Positions 17,847 to 25,861 of a stretch of DNA of 38,841 bases are shown piece after piece. The notes below the pieces were generated by a model. That model made no database searches. It was given only the letters and a program-made list of their open reading frames with translations, and was not told where the DNA came from. Source of the DNA: Bacillus methanolicus MGA3 (GTDB taxonomy: Bacteria > Bacillota > Bacilli > Bacillales > Cytobacillaceae); the NCBI RefSeq assembly GCF_000724485.1, contig NZ_CP007739.1, forward strand, positions 256,001 to 294,841, in the 5' to 3' direction. Position numbers and translations under genes: made by a program. The stretch's first letter is position 1. Every line of letters begins with the position of its first letter.

Positions 17847-18230
17847 ATGTTTGACTTTAAAGGCTTTTTAAAAACGATTAGCATCCCTCTAGTTTATTTA
17901 ATAATCGCTGGTTTGATTTTGGGCTTTTTGAATGTGAGAAGTGTTCAAATGATCATTTTACTTCTGTTCATTCCGAGCTATCTTTTCACGGGAATTTTTA
18001 GTCCTTATTGGAACTCTAAAACTCCTTATTTTTCCAGCTATTTATCTAGTCTTACCTTAAGCTTTCTAAATATTCTATCAGGACAGTATTTATTTGGTTT
18101 TGATACTTTAACGAATTCAGAAGGGGTAAATAGGGCGTTAGTGTTTAGTACGAGTTTCTCACTTATGATTACTTATTTATTTTTAATCATTAGAAAGAAG
18201 AATAGAAAAAGGGAGACTCAAAATGTTTAA
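17847..18230 (+). CDS. Predicted four-span small membrane protein, function unknown
   Basis: A 127-residue hydrophobic protein with about four membrane segments and a basic C-terminal tail (RKKNRKRE) that should be cytoplasmic. No family recognised. ATG 17847 has a TTGGAG site ten bases before it. Its end overlaps the next gene by eight bases, so the two are probably translated together and may form a complex. Confidence 0.55.
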   Translation: MFDFKGFLKTISIPLVYLIIAGLILGFLNVRSVQMIILLLFIPSYLFTGIFSPYWNSKTPYFSSYLSSLTLSFLNILSGQYLFGFDTLTNSEGVNRALVFSTSFSLMITYLFLIIRKKNRKRETQNV

Positions 18231-18888
18231 AGATGTATTGGAAATTTATAACCGAAACCTCATAAGTATTATCATCCTCTGTTTAATTCTCGTTATTCCA
18301 GTAAATTTTATTTCGATGATGTTAGTTATTTATGTTTCCGCCTCAGATCATTTTAGCTACCCAGGTCTTGTGAAATTATGTATATTACTCATTAATTTTA
18401 TTATCCTCTTTCCGCCATTTAGTTTAATGACAATGAATGATTTAGAAGACCGAGAAAGCGGGTTAAAGGATTATTTTCTTGCTTTTATTGAGAATTTTTC
18501 ATTCCTTCTTATATTTACAATTATCATATTTGGTCTTTCTCTAGTTGGAGCGGTGTTTTTGTTCATTCCGACTCTTTTTGGTGCTGCCTTTCTTTTTCTA
18601 ACTCCGGTTTTTTTACATTCTAATAGCTTAAAAGATAATTTTTCGAAAGTATGGATTTCTTTAAAAACAGAGAACATCTTTATTCTTATAGACATTATGA
18701 TGTTAGTCTCTCTTCAGTTATTTGTGTGGTTTCTTGCCGCGTTGTTAGTGGACCAATTTGATAACAATGTTTTAGTATATATTGCCCTTAGAGTCTTGGT
18801 CAATACTTTATTGTTTCCGTTCTTTTATATATATATCACTAGAAAATATAGTGAAGTTTCATATAAAACAGACAGGGAGATTGCTTAA
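18223..18888 (+). CDS. Predicted polytopic membrane protein, function unknown
   Basis: A 221-residue protein with about five to six membrane segments, including long ones near residues 14-38, 50-70, 92-130, 150-175 and 183-205. The overall look (an N-terminal amphipathic stretch, then paired helices with a central double span) recalls YciC/DUF975-type membrane proteins, but I cannot confirm this. It overlaps the previous gene by eight bases and is two bases from the next. The DNA is visibly A+T rich. Confidence 0.55.
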   Translation: MFKDVLEIYNRNLISIIILCLILVIPVNFISMMLVIYVSASDHFSYPGLVKLCILLINFIILFPPFSLMTMNDLEDRESGLKDYFLAFIENFSFLLIFTIIIFGLSLVGAVFLFIPTLFGAAFLFLTPVFLHSNSLKDNFSKVWISLKTENIFILIDIMMLVSLQLFVWFLAALLVDQFDNNVLVYIALRVLVNTLLFPFFYIYITRKYSEVSYKTDREIA

Positions 18889-18890
18889 CA

Positions 18891-19325
18891 ATGAATAACG
18901 AAGTGTTGATGAGAGAAAACGGATTTAAAAAAACAAATCTGATTTTCATTGTATTAATGTCTTTCATTACTTTCGGTATATATATATGTTATTGGTTTTT
19001 AAGCCGTAAAGATTCATTTACAAAACTGCAGTCCAAAGATTGGATTCCGTATAAATGGTGGATATTTTTCTTTGTTTTCACCATAATTTCTTTTCTTTAC
19101 TCTTTTATGGGGAGCTTGGTGTTTACCGACTATGGTGTTGCTATATTAGACAGTTATGAAGTGATTATTACGTTTTATTTTTTAGGCTGTCTTTATTATT
19201 CTGTATTTCGTGCCAGAGAGATGATAGAAAATCAATTAAATGAAAGTATTTTTAAACCTTGGCTGCTCGTTATTTTTCATATTTGGTATCTTCAATACAA
19301 ACTAAATAAGCTAGGAGAAAAGTAG
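18891..19325 (+). CDS. DUF4234-like membrane protein
   Basis: A 144-residue protein with about four membrane segments. The N-terminal FIVLMSFITFGIYICYWFLS resembles the first segment of DUF4234 proteins, which have no assigned function. The ATG follows the previous stop by two bases. It is the last of four membrane-protein genes between the hexapeptide-repeat gene and the TadE-like gene. The TadE-like gene begins 11 bases later, so the cluster is embedded in the pilus operon. Confidence 0.55.
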   Translation: MNNEVLMRENGFKKTNLIFIVLMSFITFGIYICYWFLSRKDSFTKLQSKDWIPYKWWIFFFVFTIISFLYSFMGSLVFTDYGVAILDSYEVIITFYFLGCLYYSVFRAREMIENQLNESIFKPWLLVIFHIWYLQYKLNKLGEK

Positions 19326-19336
19326 GGGATCATGAC

Positions 19337-19735
19337 ATGTTTAGAAATAAAGAAATCAATAATGAAAAAGGCTCTGTCAGCATTGAATTTCTCGGTATTC
19401 TTCCGTTTTACTTCATGTTTTTCCTGCTGCTCTGGCAGGTGGTGGCATCAGGGTACGCGGTATTTACTGCCAAAACAGCGGTCAATAATGCGGCAAAAAC
19501 GTATGCAGCCACTAATCAGTTAAGTCAAGCGATCGATTCTGCCAAGGAAACTCTCGGCAGCAGTAACGTTATAACGTATAAAGACCTTGTCCCCACGGAT
19601 TTAGGAAACGGAAAGTTTAAATTAGTCTTGTATACAGAGCACTCTCTTACGTTTATTCCAAAACAATGGAGAGAAAAAGCATCTTTGGAATTGGAGCAAG
19701 AAGCCATTGGCAAGGTGCTGGTGCCAGTGCCATGA
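19337..19735 (+). CDS. tadE: TadE-like pseudopilin
   Basis: A 132-residue protein with a short leader ending NEKG followed by SVSIEFLGILPFYFMFFLLL. The Glu at +5, Phe at +6 and long hydrophobic segment fit TadE-family pseudopilins cleaved by the prepilin peptidase. The rest is a small extracellular domain. TadE proteins are minor subunits needed for Flp pilus assembly. ATG 19337 follows a GGGG-containing site. The stop overlaps the next start by four bases. Confidence 0.8.
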   Translation: MFRNKEINNEKGSVSIEFLGILPFYFMFFLLLWQVVASGYAVFTAKTAVNNAAKTYAATNQLSQAIDSAKETLGSSNVITYKDLVPTDLGNGKFKLVLYTEHSLTFIPKQWREKASLELEQEAIGKVLVPVP

Positions 19736-20382
19736 AATATGTTCAAAATGAAAAAGGTAATGCTACATTTTATCTGCTCTGGCTGCTGGGCATAGTGGCG
19801 ATCATTTTTGTACTTACCATTAATATTGTCAAAGTATACGTAGTGAAGGAACATGCCAATCTTGCTGTTGAACAGGCGGCATTGGCCGGTACAGCTGTTT
19901 TGTTAGAGAAAACGAAGGAAGCCGTTGAGGCATTTGATACTAGCATTGATCCACAATCACTAGCTCAAAAGGGAATAGATGGTAATAGTATCGGGAAGCT
20001 AATTGAGAAAAAGAAAAAGGAGTACATGGACAATGGAGCAGATGAAGCAGATGCTTATATAAAAGCAGCGAATGAGATATTGCCAAAAAGATTGAGTATA
20101 TACCCACTTTTGAAAAATAAATTCACTGAACGCTTCGGCAGTTCCGCCTCTGAAATTCCGGATAAAGTTCGTTCGACCGTACAAGACATTATTAATGAAA
20201 ATAAGGCAAATTCAGAGGATACAGAAATAGAGTTCTCACAAGAAAAATGGCGCCTCGAAATAAAATCTACCGCAACATTTGAATCCATTTCCGATCATAA
20301 ATATATTTCGAAGTTCTTAGAAGATATCCCGCAAGTGGGATATGGCTCATCGCTTAAATATCTGGAAAGTGTTTATAACTAG
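19732..20382 (+). CDS. TadG-like pilus-associated membrane protein
   Basis: A 216-residue protein whose N-terminus, MKYVQNEKG then NATFYLLWLLGIVAIIFVL, resembles a prepilin but has no glutamate at +5. A TadG-like HANLAVEQAALAGTAVL helix follows and then an extracellular domain. TadG proteins commonly carry a vWA domain; this one does not, but a vWA gene follows after eight bases. I chose ATG 19732, which overlaps the tadE stop; an ATG at 19666 in frame would begin inside tadE. Cleavage by prepilin peptidase is uncertain. A structural or assembly role in the pilus is inferred. Confidence 0.65.
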   Translation: MKYVQNEKGNATFYLLWLLGIVAIIFVLTINIVKVYVVKEHANLAVEQAALAGTAVLLEKTKEAVEAFDTSIDPQSLAQKGIDGNSIGKLIEKKKKEYMDNGADEADAYIKAANEILPKRLSIYPLLKNKFTERFGSSASEIPDKVRSTVQDIINENKANSEDTEIEFSQEKWRLEIKSTATFESISDHKYISKFLEDIPQVGYGSSLKYLESVYN

Positions 20383-20390
20383 AATGGTGA

Positions 20391-21173
20391 ATGAAGCTAG
20401 ATAACGGTCAAAAAGTCAGCGGAACGGCTAATATCGCAATTTTGCTTGATGCCAGTGGAAGTATGGCTCAAAAAATTGGTGGTAAAACAAAAATGGACCT
20501 AGCTAAAGAAGCTGTAAATCAGTTTGTCTCTTCTATGCCGGAAGGATCAAATGTTTCACTAAGAGTATATGGACATAAAGGAAGTAACAGCGATAATGAT
20601 AAAAAACTTTCATGTGGAAGCACAGAAATGGTCTATGATTTAAAACCTTATAATGCTGCCGATTTTAAAGCTTCATTAGGTAAATTCCAACCTACAGGTT
20701 GGACACCGATTGCTTTAGCAATTACGGAAACAAAAAAGGATTTTGAAAAAGCAAATAAGCCAGGACAAAATATCATTTATGTGGTAAGTGATGGAATTGA
20801 GACATGTGACGGTGATCCGGTAAAGGCAGCAAAGGAACTTCATGATTCCAATATTAAAGCAGTTGTCAATATCATCGGTTTTGATGTAGACAGCAATGGC
20901 CAAAAACAATTGCTTTCGGTTGCAGAAGCCGGCGGCGGAGAATTTGAAACAGTGGATACAGCAGAGGACTTCAAACAGGCTTGGGAAAGAGAACGTATTC
21001 GTCTGTACAATGAGTGGAGTTCTTGGAGTGCTGAAAATTGGAATGATGTATCAAGAGAACAAAATGAGAAAGAAAATGCTCTTTACAGCAATAAGTCAAA
21101 ATTTCAAAACTTAATTTATGATGAAAAAGCTCATTTAACTGATGCCGAATATTATTTGCGAGACAAGGAATAA
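20391..21173 (+). CDS. vWA domain protein without signal peptide, C-terminally interrupted
   Basis: A 260-residue vWA protein closely related to the lipoprotein at 14161. It has a full MIDAS (DASGS at 20-24, Thr105 in PTGWTP, Asp134 in SDG) and the same pair of cysteines (75 and 139). It starts about ten residues before the domain and has no signal peptide or lipobox. An in-frame TGA lies directly before the ATG, and the ribosome binding site is poor. The frame is stopped by TAA at 21171-21173, yet stays open for 58 more codons. It may be a decaying duplicate, or a vWA part separated from the TadG-like protein upstream. Confidence 0.6.
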   Translation: MKLDNGQKVSGTANIAILLDASGSMAQKIGGKTKMDLAKEAVNQFVSSMPEGSNVSLRVYGHKGSNSDNDKKLSCGSTEMVYDLKPYNAADFKASLGKFQPTGWTPIALAITETKKDFEKANKPGQNIIYVVSDGIETCDGDPVKAAKELHDSNIKAVVNIIGFDVDSNGQKQLLSVAEAGGGEFETVDTAEDFKQAWERERIRLYNEWSSWSAENWNDVSREQNEKENALYSNKSKFQNLIYDEKAHLTDAEYYLRDKE

Positions 21174-21350
21174 ATTAGCCCTGAAATACTGGATGAAGTA
21201 GAAAGCCTTATTCAACAACGTCGTAAGATTTTAGATGAGTACCTTCAGGAAAAATACAAAGGGTTAATTGAGACAGTAGAAACAGAAGGACGAAAATTAA
21301 AAGATGCTATTGATGAAAAAGGCGAAGAAATGAAAGATAAATATCGATAA
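21174..21350 (+). pseudogene. In-frame C-terminal remnant of the vWA gene
   Basis: Directly after the TAA at 21171, the same frame continues without stops for 58 codons to TAA 21348-21350. It encodes a charged helical tail (for example PEILDEVESLIQQRRK) like the C-terminus of the vWA lipoprotein. There is no ribosome binding site or plausible start of its own. It is best read as the former 3' end of the preceding gene, cut off by a nonsense change. Confidence 0.65.
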
Positions 21351-21439
21351 TAATCATGAATATTATTTTTGGATCCAAAGTCTTCAAATTAGCAAACTTA
21401 AAACTGTATAATACTCAAATCAATCTTAAGCAGCTATCA

Positions 21440-21465
21440 GGCCGTGATGTCACGGCCGCTTTTTT
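21440..21465 (+). terminator. Terminator at the end of the Tad operon
   Basis: GGCCGTGA and TCACGGCC (21440-21457) form a perfect inverted repeat followed by GC and six T. It separates the pilus operon from the glycosylation genes. Confidence 0.85.
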
Positions 21466-21537
21466 ATGCACAAAAATGGAATATTTTCCTGGATATTGCA
21501 AACTTTATTAGTAACCCTTCGATTTGAGGTGTAAGTC

Positions 21538-23217
21538 GTGGCTTCAAAATTCATTCAAACTGAGCGAAGGCATGTAGTTTTTGCTCTTCTATTTATTGCA
21601 GTATTTCTTTCCCCTTTATTCATTCTAGGAGAAAATGCACACATTCGGGTTCATGATAATCTCGATTCCAATATCGCCTGGTATAAGGTGTTGGCAGAGA
21701 GCGGGGAATTATTCGGTCCGATCGAGGCAACGATTCCACAAATAATTAATGGAAACTTGTCGAGAAATGCATTTGGAACGGAGTTAAGCGGGATTGTTTG
21801 GCTGTATGCTCTTTTTCCGACGATGATCGCTTATGGATTGAGCCAAGCCATTACAAGGTTTGTTGCTTTTTTGGGAATGTACCTTCTTCTAAAAAAGCAT
21901 TTTATTCATAAGCCGGAATGGGCTTGGATTCGGGTTGGGGTGGCTTTGGCGTTTGCACTCCCGCCATTTTGGCCGTCCGGGATGTTAAGTACGCTCGGGA
22001 TGCCGCTTGCACTTTGGGCGTTTTTGAATATCCGCAATGGGGAAAAGTCATGGAAAAACTATCTTGTCTTAACAATTTTGCCTTTTTACTCGAGTATTGT
22101 GCTCGGCTTTTTCTTTTTCTTAAGTGCGATGGGGATTCTTTGGCTGACTGACGTTATTAGAAGAAAAGGATGGAATCTCCGTTTTTTATGGTCGATTGTT
22201 TATATGACCATTATTTATCTTATTGTGGAGTATCGGCTGGTTTATTCATTTCTGTTTGAAAATGAGCCCAACAGCCGGGACGAGTATTTTCATGCCCGTC
22301 ATGACTTATGGAGATCTCTCCGCTTAACTGTCAAAAATTTTGTGCTTGGCCATCACCATGTGATGACGGTACATACGTTTGTTATTCTCCCGGTAATTTT
22401 TATTGCCTTTTACTTGGTTATAAAACATCGTCTCTGGAAAAAAGAAAAAGTGTTTATGTTTTTATTCTGGTTGAACCTTGCCTTATCCGCCTGGTATGCT
22501 TTTTGGTTTAATAAGGCCTGGCTTCCATTAACTGAGAGATTCCATTTTCTCGATACATTCAATTTTGCCAGGTACCATTTCTTAAGACCGCTTGTTATTT
22601 ATTTGCTGTTTGCCCTTGGGCTTAGGATCATGTGGGTGCAAGGTCCCAAGTGGAGACAGGCGGCAATCGCCTGCATCTTTGCCCAGGTGATCCTTCTAAG
22701 CTTTTTGAATGAAGAAATTATTTTTCAAAATAAACCTACAGTGAAACAGTTTTTTGCAGAAAAGCAATTTAATGATATTAAAGAATACATCGGGCTTCCC
22801 CAAGAACAATACCGGGTTGCTTCCATCGGCATTCATCCGGCAATTGCACAGTATAACGGATTTTATACACTTGATACGTATAACAACTTCTACCCGCTTT
22901 CATATAAATATCAGTTCCGTAAGATTATTGAAAAAGAATTGGCAAAAAACAAGACGATCCGGACTTACTATGATGAGTGGGGCGGCCGCTGTTACATTTT
23001 TACGGATGAGCTCGGGAAGAACTATTTGTTGAAAAAAACATCGAAAAAACGGCTGAAACATTTGGAATTGAACATCGAGCCTTTTAAGGAAATGGGCGGG
23101 CGCTATATTTTTTCTGCCGTGCCGATCGACAATGCAGAAGACAATCAGCTTCAGCTCGAAAACATATTTGAATCAAAAGAGTCAGCCTGGAAAATTTACT
23201 TATACAAAGCAATGTAA
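21538..23217 (+). CDS. ykoS: YkoS-like polytopic membrane protein (DUF6044; probable GT-C sugar transferase)
   Basis: A 559-residue membrane protein with about ten or more spans and a soluble C-terminal part of roughly 150 residues. Its first outer loop carries VHDNLDSN (aspartates 40 and 43), the position of catalytic acids in GT-C enzymes. It resembles B. subtilis YkoS, encoded beside glycosyltransferase YkoT. Known models (CsbB-YfhO-GtcA) have a GT2 enzyme load a sugar on undecaprenyl phosphate, a GtrA-type flippase turn it over and a GT-C protein transfer it to teichoic acid. The start is GTG 21538 with GAGGTG nine bases upstream. Acceptor and sugar are unknown. Confidence 0.7.
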   Translation: MASKFIQTERRHVVFALLFIAVFLSPLFILGENAHIRVHDNLDSNIAWYKVLAESGELFGPIEATIPQIINGNLSRNAFGTELSGIVWLYALFPTMIAYGLSQAITRFVAFLGMYLLLKKHFIHKPEWAWIRVGVALAFALPPFWPSGMLSTLGMPLALWAFLNIRNGEKSWKNYLVLTILPFYSSIVLGFFFFLSAMGILWLTDVIRRKGWNLRFLWSIVYMTIIYLIVEYRLVYSFLFENEPNSRDEYFHARHDLWRSLRLTVKNFVLGHHHVMTVHTFVILPVIFIAFYLVIKHRLWKKEKVFMFLFWLNLALSAWYAFWFNKAWLPLTERFHFLDTFNFARYHFLRPLVIYLLFALGLRIMWVQGPKWRQAAIACIFAQVILLSFLNEEIIFQNKPTVKQFFAEKQFNDIKEYIGLPQEQYRVASIGIHPAIAQYNGFYTLDTYNNFYPLSYKYQFRKIIEKELAKNKTIRTYYDEWGGRCYIFTDELGKNYLLKKTSKKRLKHLELNIEPFKEMGGRYIFSAVPIDNAEDNQLQLENIFESKESAWKIYLYKAM

Positions 23218-23238
23218 ACTCTCAGGAGGAAAACAGCT

Positions 23239-24276
23239 ATGAAAAAACCGGTTCTTACAATTGTTGTTCCTTGTTATAACGAAGAAGAGGTACTGCCTGA
23301 AACCTTTTCTCAGCTTCATGATTTGCTCATCGATTTGATGCAAGAGGAGCTCGTTGCGGAAAACAGCAAAATTTTATTTGTCGATGATGGAAGCAAAGAC
23401 AGGACATGGATGCTCATTCATAAAGCCAGTTTGAAAACGGATCTGATCCGCGGAGTGAAATTGTCGCGAAATGTTGGGCACCAAAATGCTTTACTTGCGG
23501 GCTTATTTACGGCGAAAGAGTCATCGGACTGCGTCGTTTCCGTCGATGCCGATCTGCAGGATGATATATCTGTTATTCGCGAGTTTATCCATAAGTTCAA
23601 CGAAGGCTATGAGATTGTGTACGGCGTCCGCAAAAAGCGCGAGACCGATACGTTCTTTAAGCGCAGCACGGCACAAGGTTTTTATAAATTGATGCAAAAA
23701 ATGGGTGTGAACCTTGTCTATAACCACGCCGATTTTCGGTTGATGAGCAGGCGGGCGCTTCAGGAGCTTGAACGATTTGAAGAGGTGAACCTGTTTTTAA
23801 GGGGGATTGTCCCCTTGATTGGATTTAAATCAACGTCTGTTTACTATGAACGGAAAGAGCGATTTGCAGGGGAAACGAAATATCCATTAAAGAAGATGCT
23901 CGCATTTGCCTTTGACGGTATTACTTCCTTTTCAGTGACTCCGATCCGGTTCGTGTTATTTATCGGACTAGCTTCATTTTTTATTAGTCTTGTTTTTGGA
24001 GTCTATTTTTTAGGGTTAAAATTTTTTGGTCAGACGGAAACAGGCTGGACTTCTTTAATTGCCTCGATTTGGCTGATTGGAGGACTTCAGTTGATTGCAA
24101 TCGGGCTTGTTGGTGAATATATTGGGAAAATCTATAAAGAGTCCAAGCGCCGTCCGAGGTTTATCATTGATATTGACTCCTTTAACATGCCAATGAAGCT
24201 GCCGTTAAGAGATAATAAGGATATAATCGATGAGTCATTTCACTATGATCTTCGAAACGTATCTGAAACGAACTAG
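23239..24276 (+). CDS. ykoT: YkoT-like GT2 glycosyltransferase (undecaprenyl-phosphate glycosyltransferase)
   Basis: A 345-residue GT-A protein of the GtrB/DPM1-like group. The nucleotide-sugar site is visible as VVPCYNEEE (9-17), FVDDGSKD (47-54) and the DxD-type motif DADLQDD (103-109). HADFRLMSRRAL is the usual acceptor-side stretch. Two membrane segments (about 230-255 and 270-293) hold it at the membrane. It should charge undecaprenyl phosphate with a sugar. A strong AGGAGG site precedes the ATG. The 3' end overlaps the GtrA-like gene by 47 bases. Confidence 0.85.
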   Translation: MKKPVLTIVVPCYNEEEVLPETFSQLHDLLIDLMQEELVAENSKILFVDDGSKDRTWMLIHKASLKTDLIRGVKLSRNVGHQNALLAGLFTAKESSDCVVSVDADLQDDISVIREFIHKFNEGYEIVYGVRKKRETDTFFKRSTAQGFYKLMQKMGVNLVYNHADFRLMSRRALQELERFEEVNLFLRGIVPLIGFKSTSVYYERKERFAGETKYPLKKMLAFAFDGITSFSVTPIRFVLFIGLASFFISLVFGVYFLGLKFFGQTETGWTSLIASIWLIGGLQLIAIGLVGEYIGKIYKESKRRPRFIIDIDSFNMPMKLPLRDNKDIIDESFHYDLRNVSETN

Positions 24277-24655
24277 CTCGTTTATCCGTTTTTTGGCAGT
24301 CGGAGTTGTTAATACAATGATTGGTTTGACGATCATGTTTTTGCTTATGCATGCTGTCGGAATGTCTTATTGGCTGTCTACTTTTTTCGGAAACATGACA
24401 GGTGCGATTGCGAGCTATTTCTTGAATAGGAGTTTTACTTTTGATAGCCATGTTCCGATCGCAAAAGGAGGCTTCCGATTTGCAGCAGTGATTTGTTCCT
24501 GTTATTTCTTCTCCTATACGATCAGCCGAATGCTGTCTGTTGGAATAAGCAGTGATTTTCCATTACAGGAAAAAGACTTTGCTGTTATTGGAGGAACAGC
24601 CATCTATACTGTTACCAATTATCTGGGGCAAAAATATTTTGTTTTCAAAAAATAA
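24230..24655 (+). CDS. GtrA family membrane protein (putative lipid-linked sugar flippase)
   Basis: A 141-residue protein with four membrane segments and the GtrA pattern FIRFLAVGVVNTMIGL near the N-terminus and TVTNYLGQKYFVFKK at the C-terminus. GtrA/GtcA proteins are thought to flip undecaprenyl-phosphate sugars. ATG 24230 has an AAGGAT site about nine bases before it and lies 47 bases inside the preceding gene; ATG 24245 is an alternative. It completes the three-part set with the two genes upstream and is followed by a terminator. Confidence 0.85.
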   Translation: MSHFTMIFETYLKRTSSFIRFLAVGVVNTMIGLTIMFLLMHAVGMSYWLSTFFGNMTGAIASYFLNRSFTFDSHVPIAKGGFRFAAVICSCYFFSYTISRMLSVGISSDFPLQEKDFAVIGGTAIYTVTNYLGQKYFVFKK

Positions 24656-24662
24656 AAAGCTG

Positions 24663-24701
24663 AAACCCGTCTATTTTGGAAGGAAATAGAACGGGTTTTT
24701 T
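24663..24701 (+). terminator. Terminator after the GtrA-like gene
   Basis: AAACCCGT (24663-24670) pairs with ACGGGTTT (24691-24698), extended by CTATTT/AAATAG with one bulged base. The 3' arm runs into six T. Confidence 0.85.
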
Positions 24702-24735
24702 ATGTTTTGGGATTAGACAATTTGTTTATAATTGT

Positions 24736-24753
24736 TTTCAGAAAAAAATGAAA
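24736..24753. promoter_or_regulatory. 18-base element shared with the guaA leader (CodY-like)
   Basis: TTTCAGAAAAAAATGAAA occurs here and again at 29505-29522. With the preceding T, its core TTTTCAGAAAA matches 11 of 15 positions of the CodY consensus AATTTTCWGAAAATT. It lies just after a TATAAT at 24727-24732, upstream of yeaC. Confidence 0.35.
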
Positions 24754-24905
24754 CTTCTTATAGTAGAAAACCGTCTAAATATATGGGGAATTTCTGCATT
24801 CATCCTGCAATAATGACAGGATTTTTACAAATTTTAGCGAATAAAATAATTATTTATGTATTTCCGGGTTTCAAACTACTTTTTCATATGATTCAGGAGG
24901 AAAAG

Positions 24906-25859
24906 ATGTCAGATCAAATGAACCCAACGATTGAAAGAATATTGCAAAATATTGAGAAGGTCATGATCGGTAAAAGGAATGTAGCTGAGTTGAGCCTTGT
25001 TGCCTTATTGGCAGAAGGACATGTATTGCTTGAAGACGTTCCGGGTGTTGGGAAAACGATGATGGTCCGAGCGCTTGCGAAATCCGTGAATGCAAATTTT
25101 AGAAGGATCCAGTTTACTCCTGATTTATTGCCATCAGATGTGACCGGTGTTTCTATTTATAATCCGAAGGAAATGGAATTCCAATTCAGGCCGGGTCCAA
25201 TCATGGGTAATATTATTCTTGCCGATGAAATTAACAGAACGTCTCCAAAAACCCAGTCTGCCTTGTTAGAGGGAATGGAAGAAGGAAGTGTGACGATTGA
25301 TGGTGTTACCCGAAAGCTAGAAAAACCGTTCTTTGTCATGGCGACTCAAAATCCGATCGAATATGAAGGGACATATCCTCTGCCTGAAGCCCAGCTTGAC
25401 CGGTTCTTATTAAAAATGAAGATGGGTTATCCGGAAATTGATGAAGAAATGGAAGTATTGAATCGGGCTGAAAAAAATCCACCGATTGAAGAGCTGCAGC
25501 CGGTAATAAGTCTTGAAGAATTGAGAGAATTACAAAATCAAATAAAAAACGTATATGTCGACCAAACGATTAAACGTTATATTGTGGACATTGCTAACGG
25601 GACAAGATCGCATTCTAGCGTCTATTTAGGCGCTAGCCCGCGCGGATCGATTGCTTTAATGAAAGCAGCTCAAGGTTATGCTTTCATGTATGGAAGAGAT
25701 TATGTCATTCCAGATGATATTCAGTATTTAGCGCCGTTTGTTTTTGCCCATCGGATTATTTTAAAATCAGAAGCAAAATTTGAAGGGATTTCAGCTGAAG
25801 AAATTGTTAACAGGGTCATGGCGAGGATCCCTGTTCCAATACAAAGGTTAGTGAAATAG
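24906..25859 (+). CDS. yeaC: MoxR family AAA ATPase YeaC
   Basis: A 317-residue AAA+ ATPase of the MoxR group with Walker A GVGKT (after LLEDVP), Walker B LADEIN and the family motif ATQNPIEYEGTYPLPEAQLDRFL. MoxR proteins work as chaperones, often with vWA or DUF58 partners encoded beside them, as here. I chose ATG 24906 with AGGAGG five bases upstream; the frame is open to 24732 but that part has no ribosome binding site and reads like non-coding DNA. yeaD starts two bases after the stop, and the unit matches B. subtilis yeaC-yeaD-yebA. Confidence 0.92.
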   Translation: MSDQMNPTIERILQNIEKVMIGKRNVAELSLVALLAEGHVLLEDVPGVGKTMMVRALAKSVNANFRRIQFTPDLLPSDVTGVSIYNPKEMEFQFRPGPIMGNIILADEINRTSPKTQSALLEGMEEGSVTIDGVTRKLEKPFFVMATQNPIEYEGTYPLPEAQLDRFLLKMKMGYPEIDEEMEVLNRAEKNPPIEELQPVISLEELRELQNQIKNVYVDQTIKRYIVDIANGTRSHSSVYLGASPRGSIALMKAAQGYAFMYGRDYVIPDDIQYLAPFVFAHRIILKSEAKFEGISAEEIVNRVMARIPVPIQRLVK

Positions 25860-25861
25860 CA

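Noticed and set aside
17201..19325. One of the four membrane proteins as the prepilin peptidase TadV
   Set aside because: None has the GxGD motif with a second catalytic Asp.
20340..20400. TadG-like gene and vWA gene as one gene split by a single frameshift
   Set aside because: The frames differ and stops lie in both frames around the junction (20380-20390 and 20392), so one indel would not join them.
24732..24905. N-terminal extension of yeaC from 24732
   Set aside because: No ribosome binding site and poor protein character; ATG 24906 has AGGAGG and gives the normal MoxR length.
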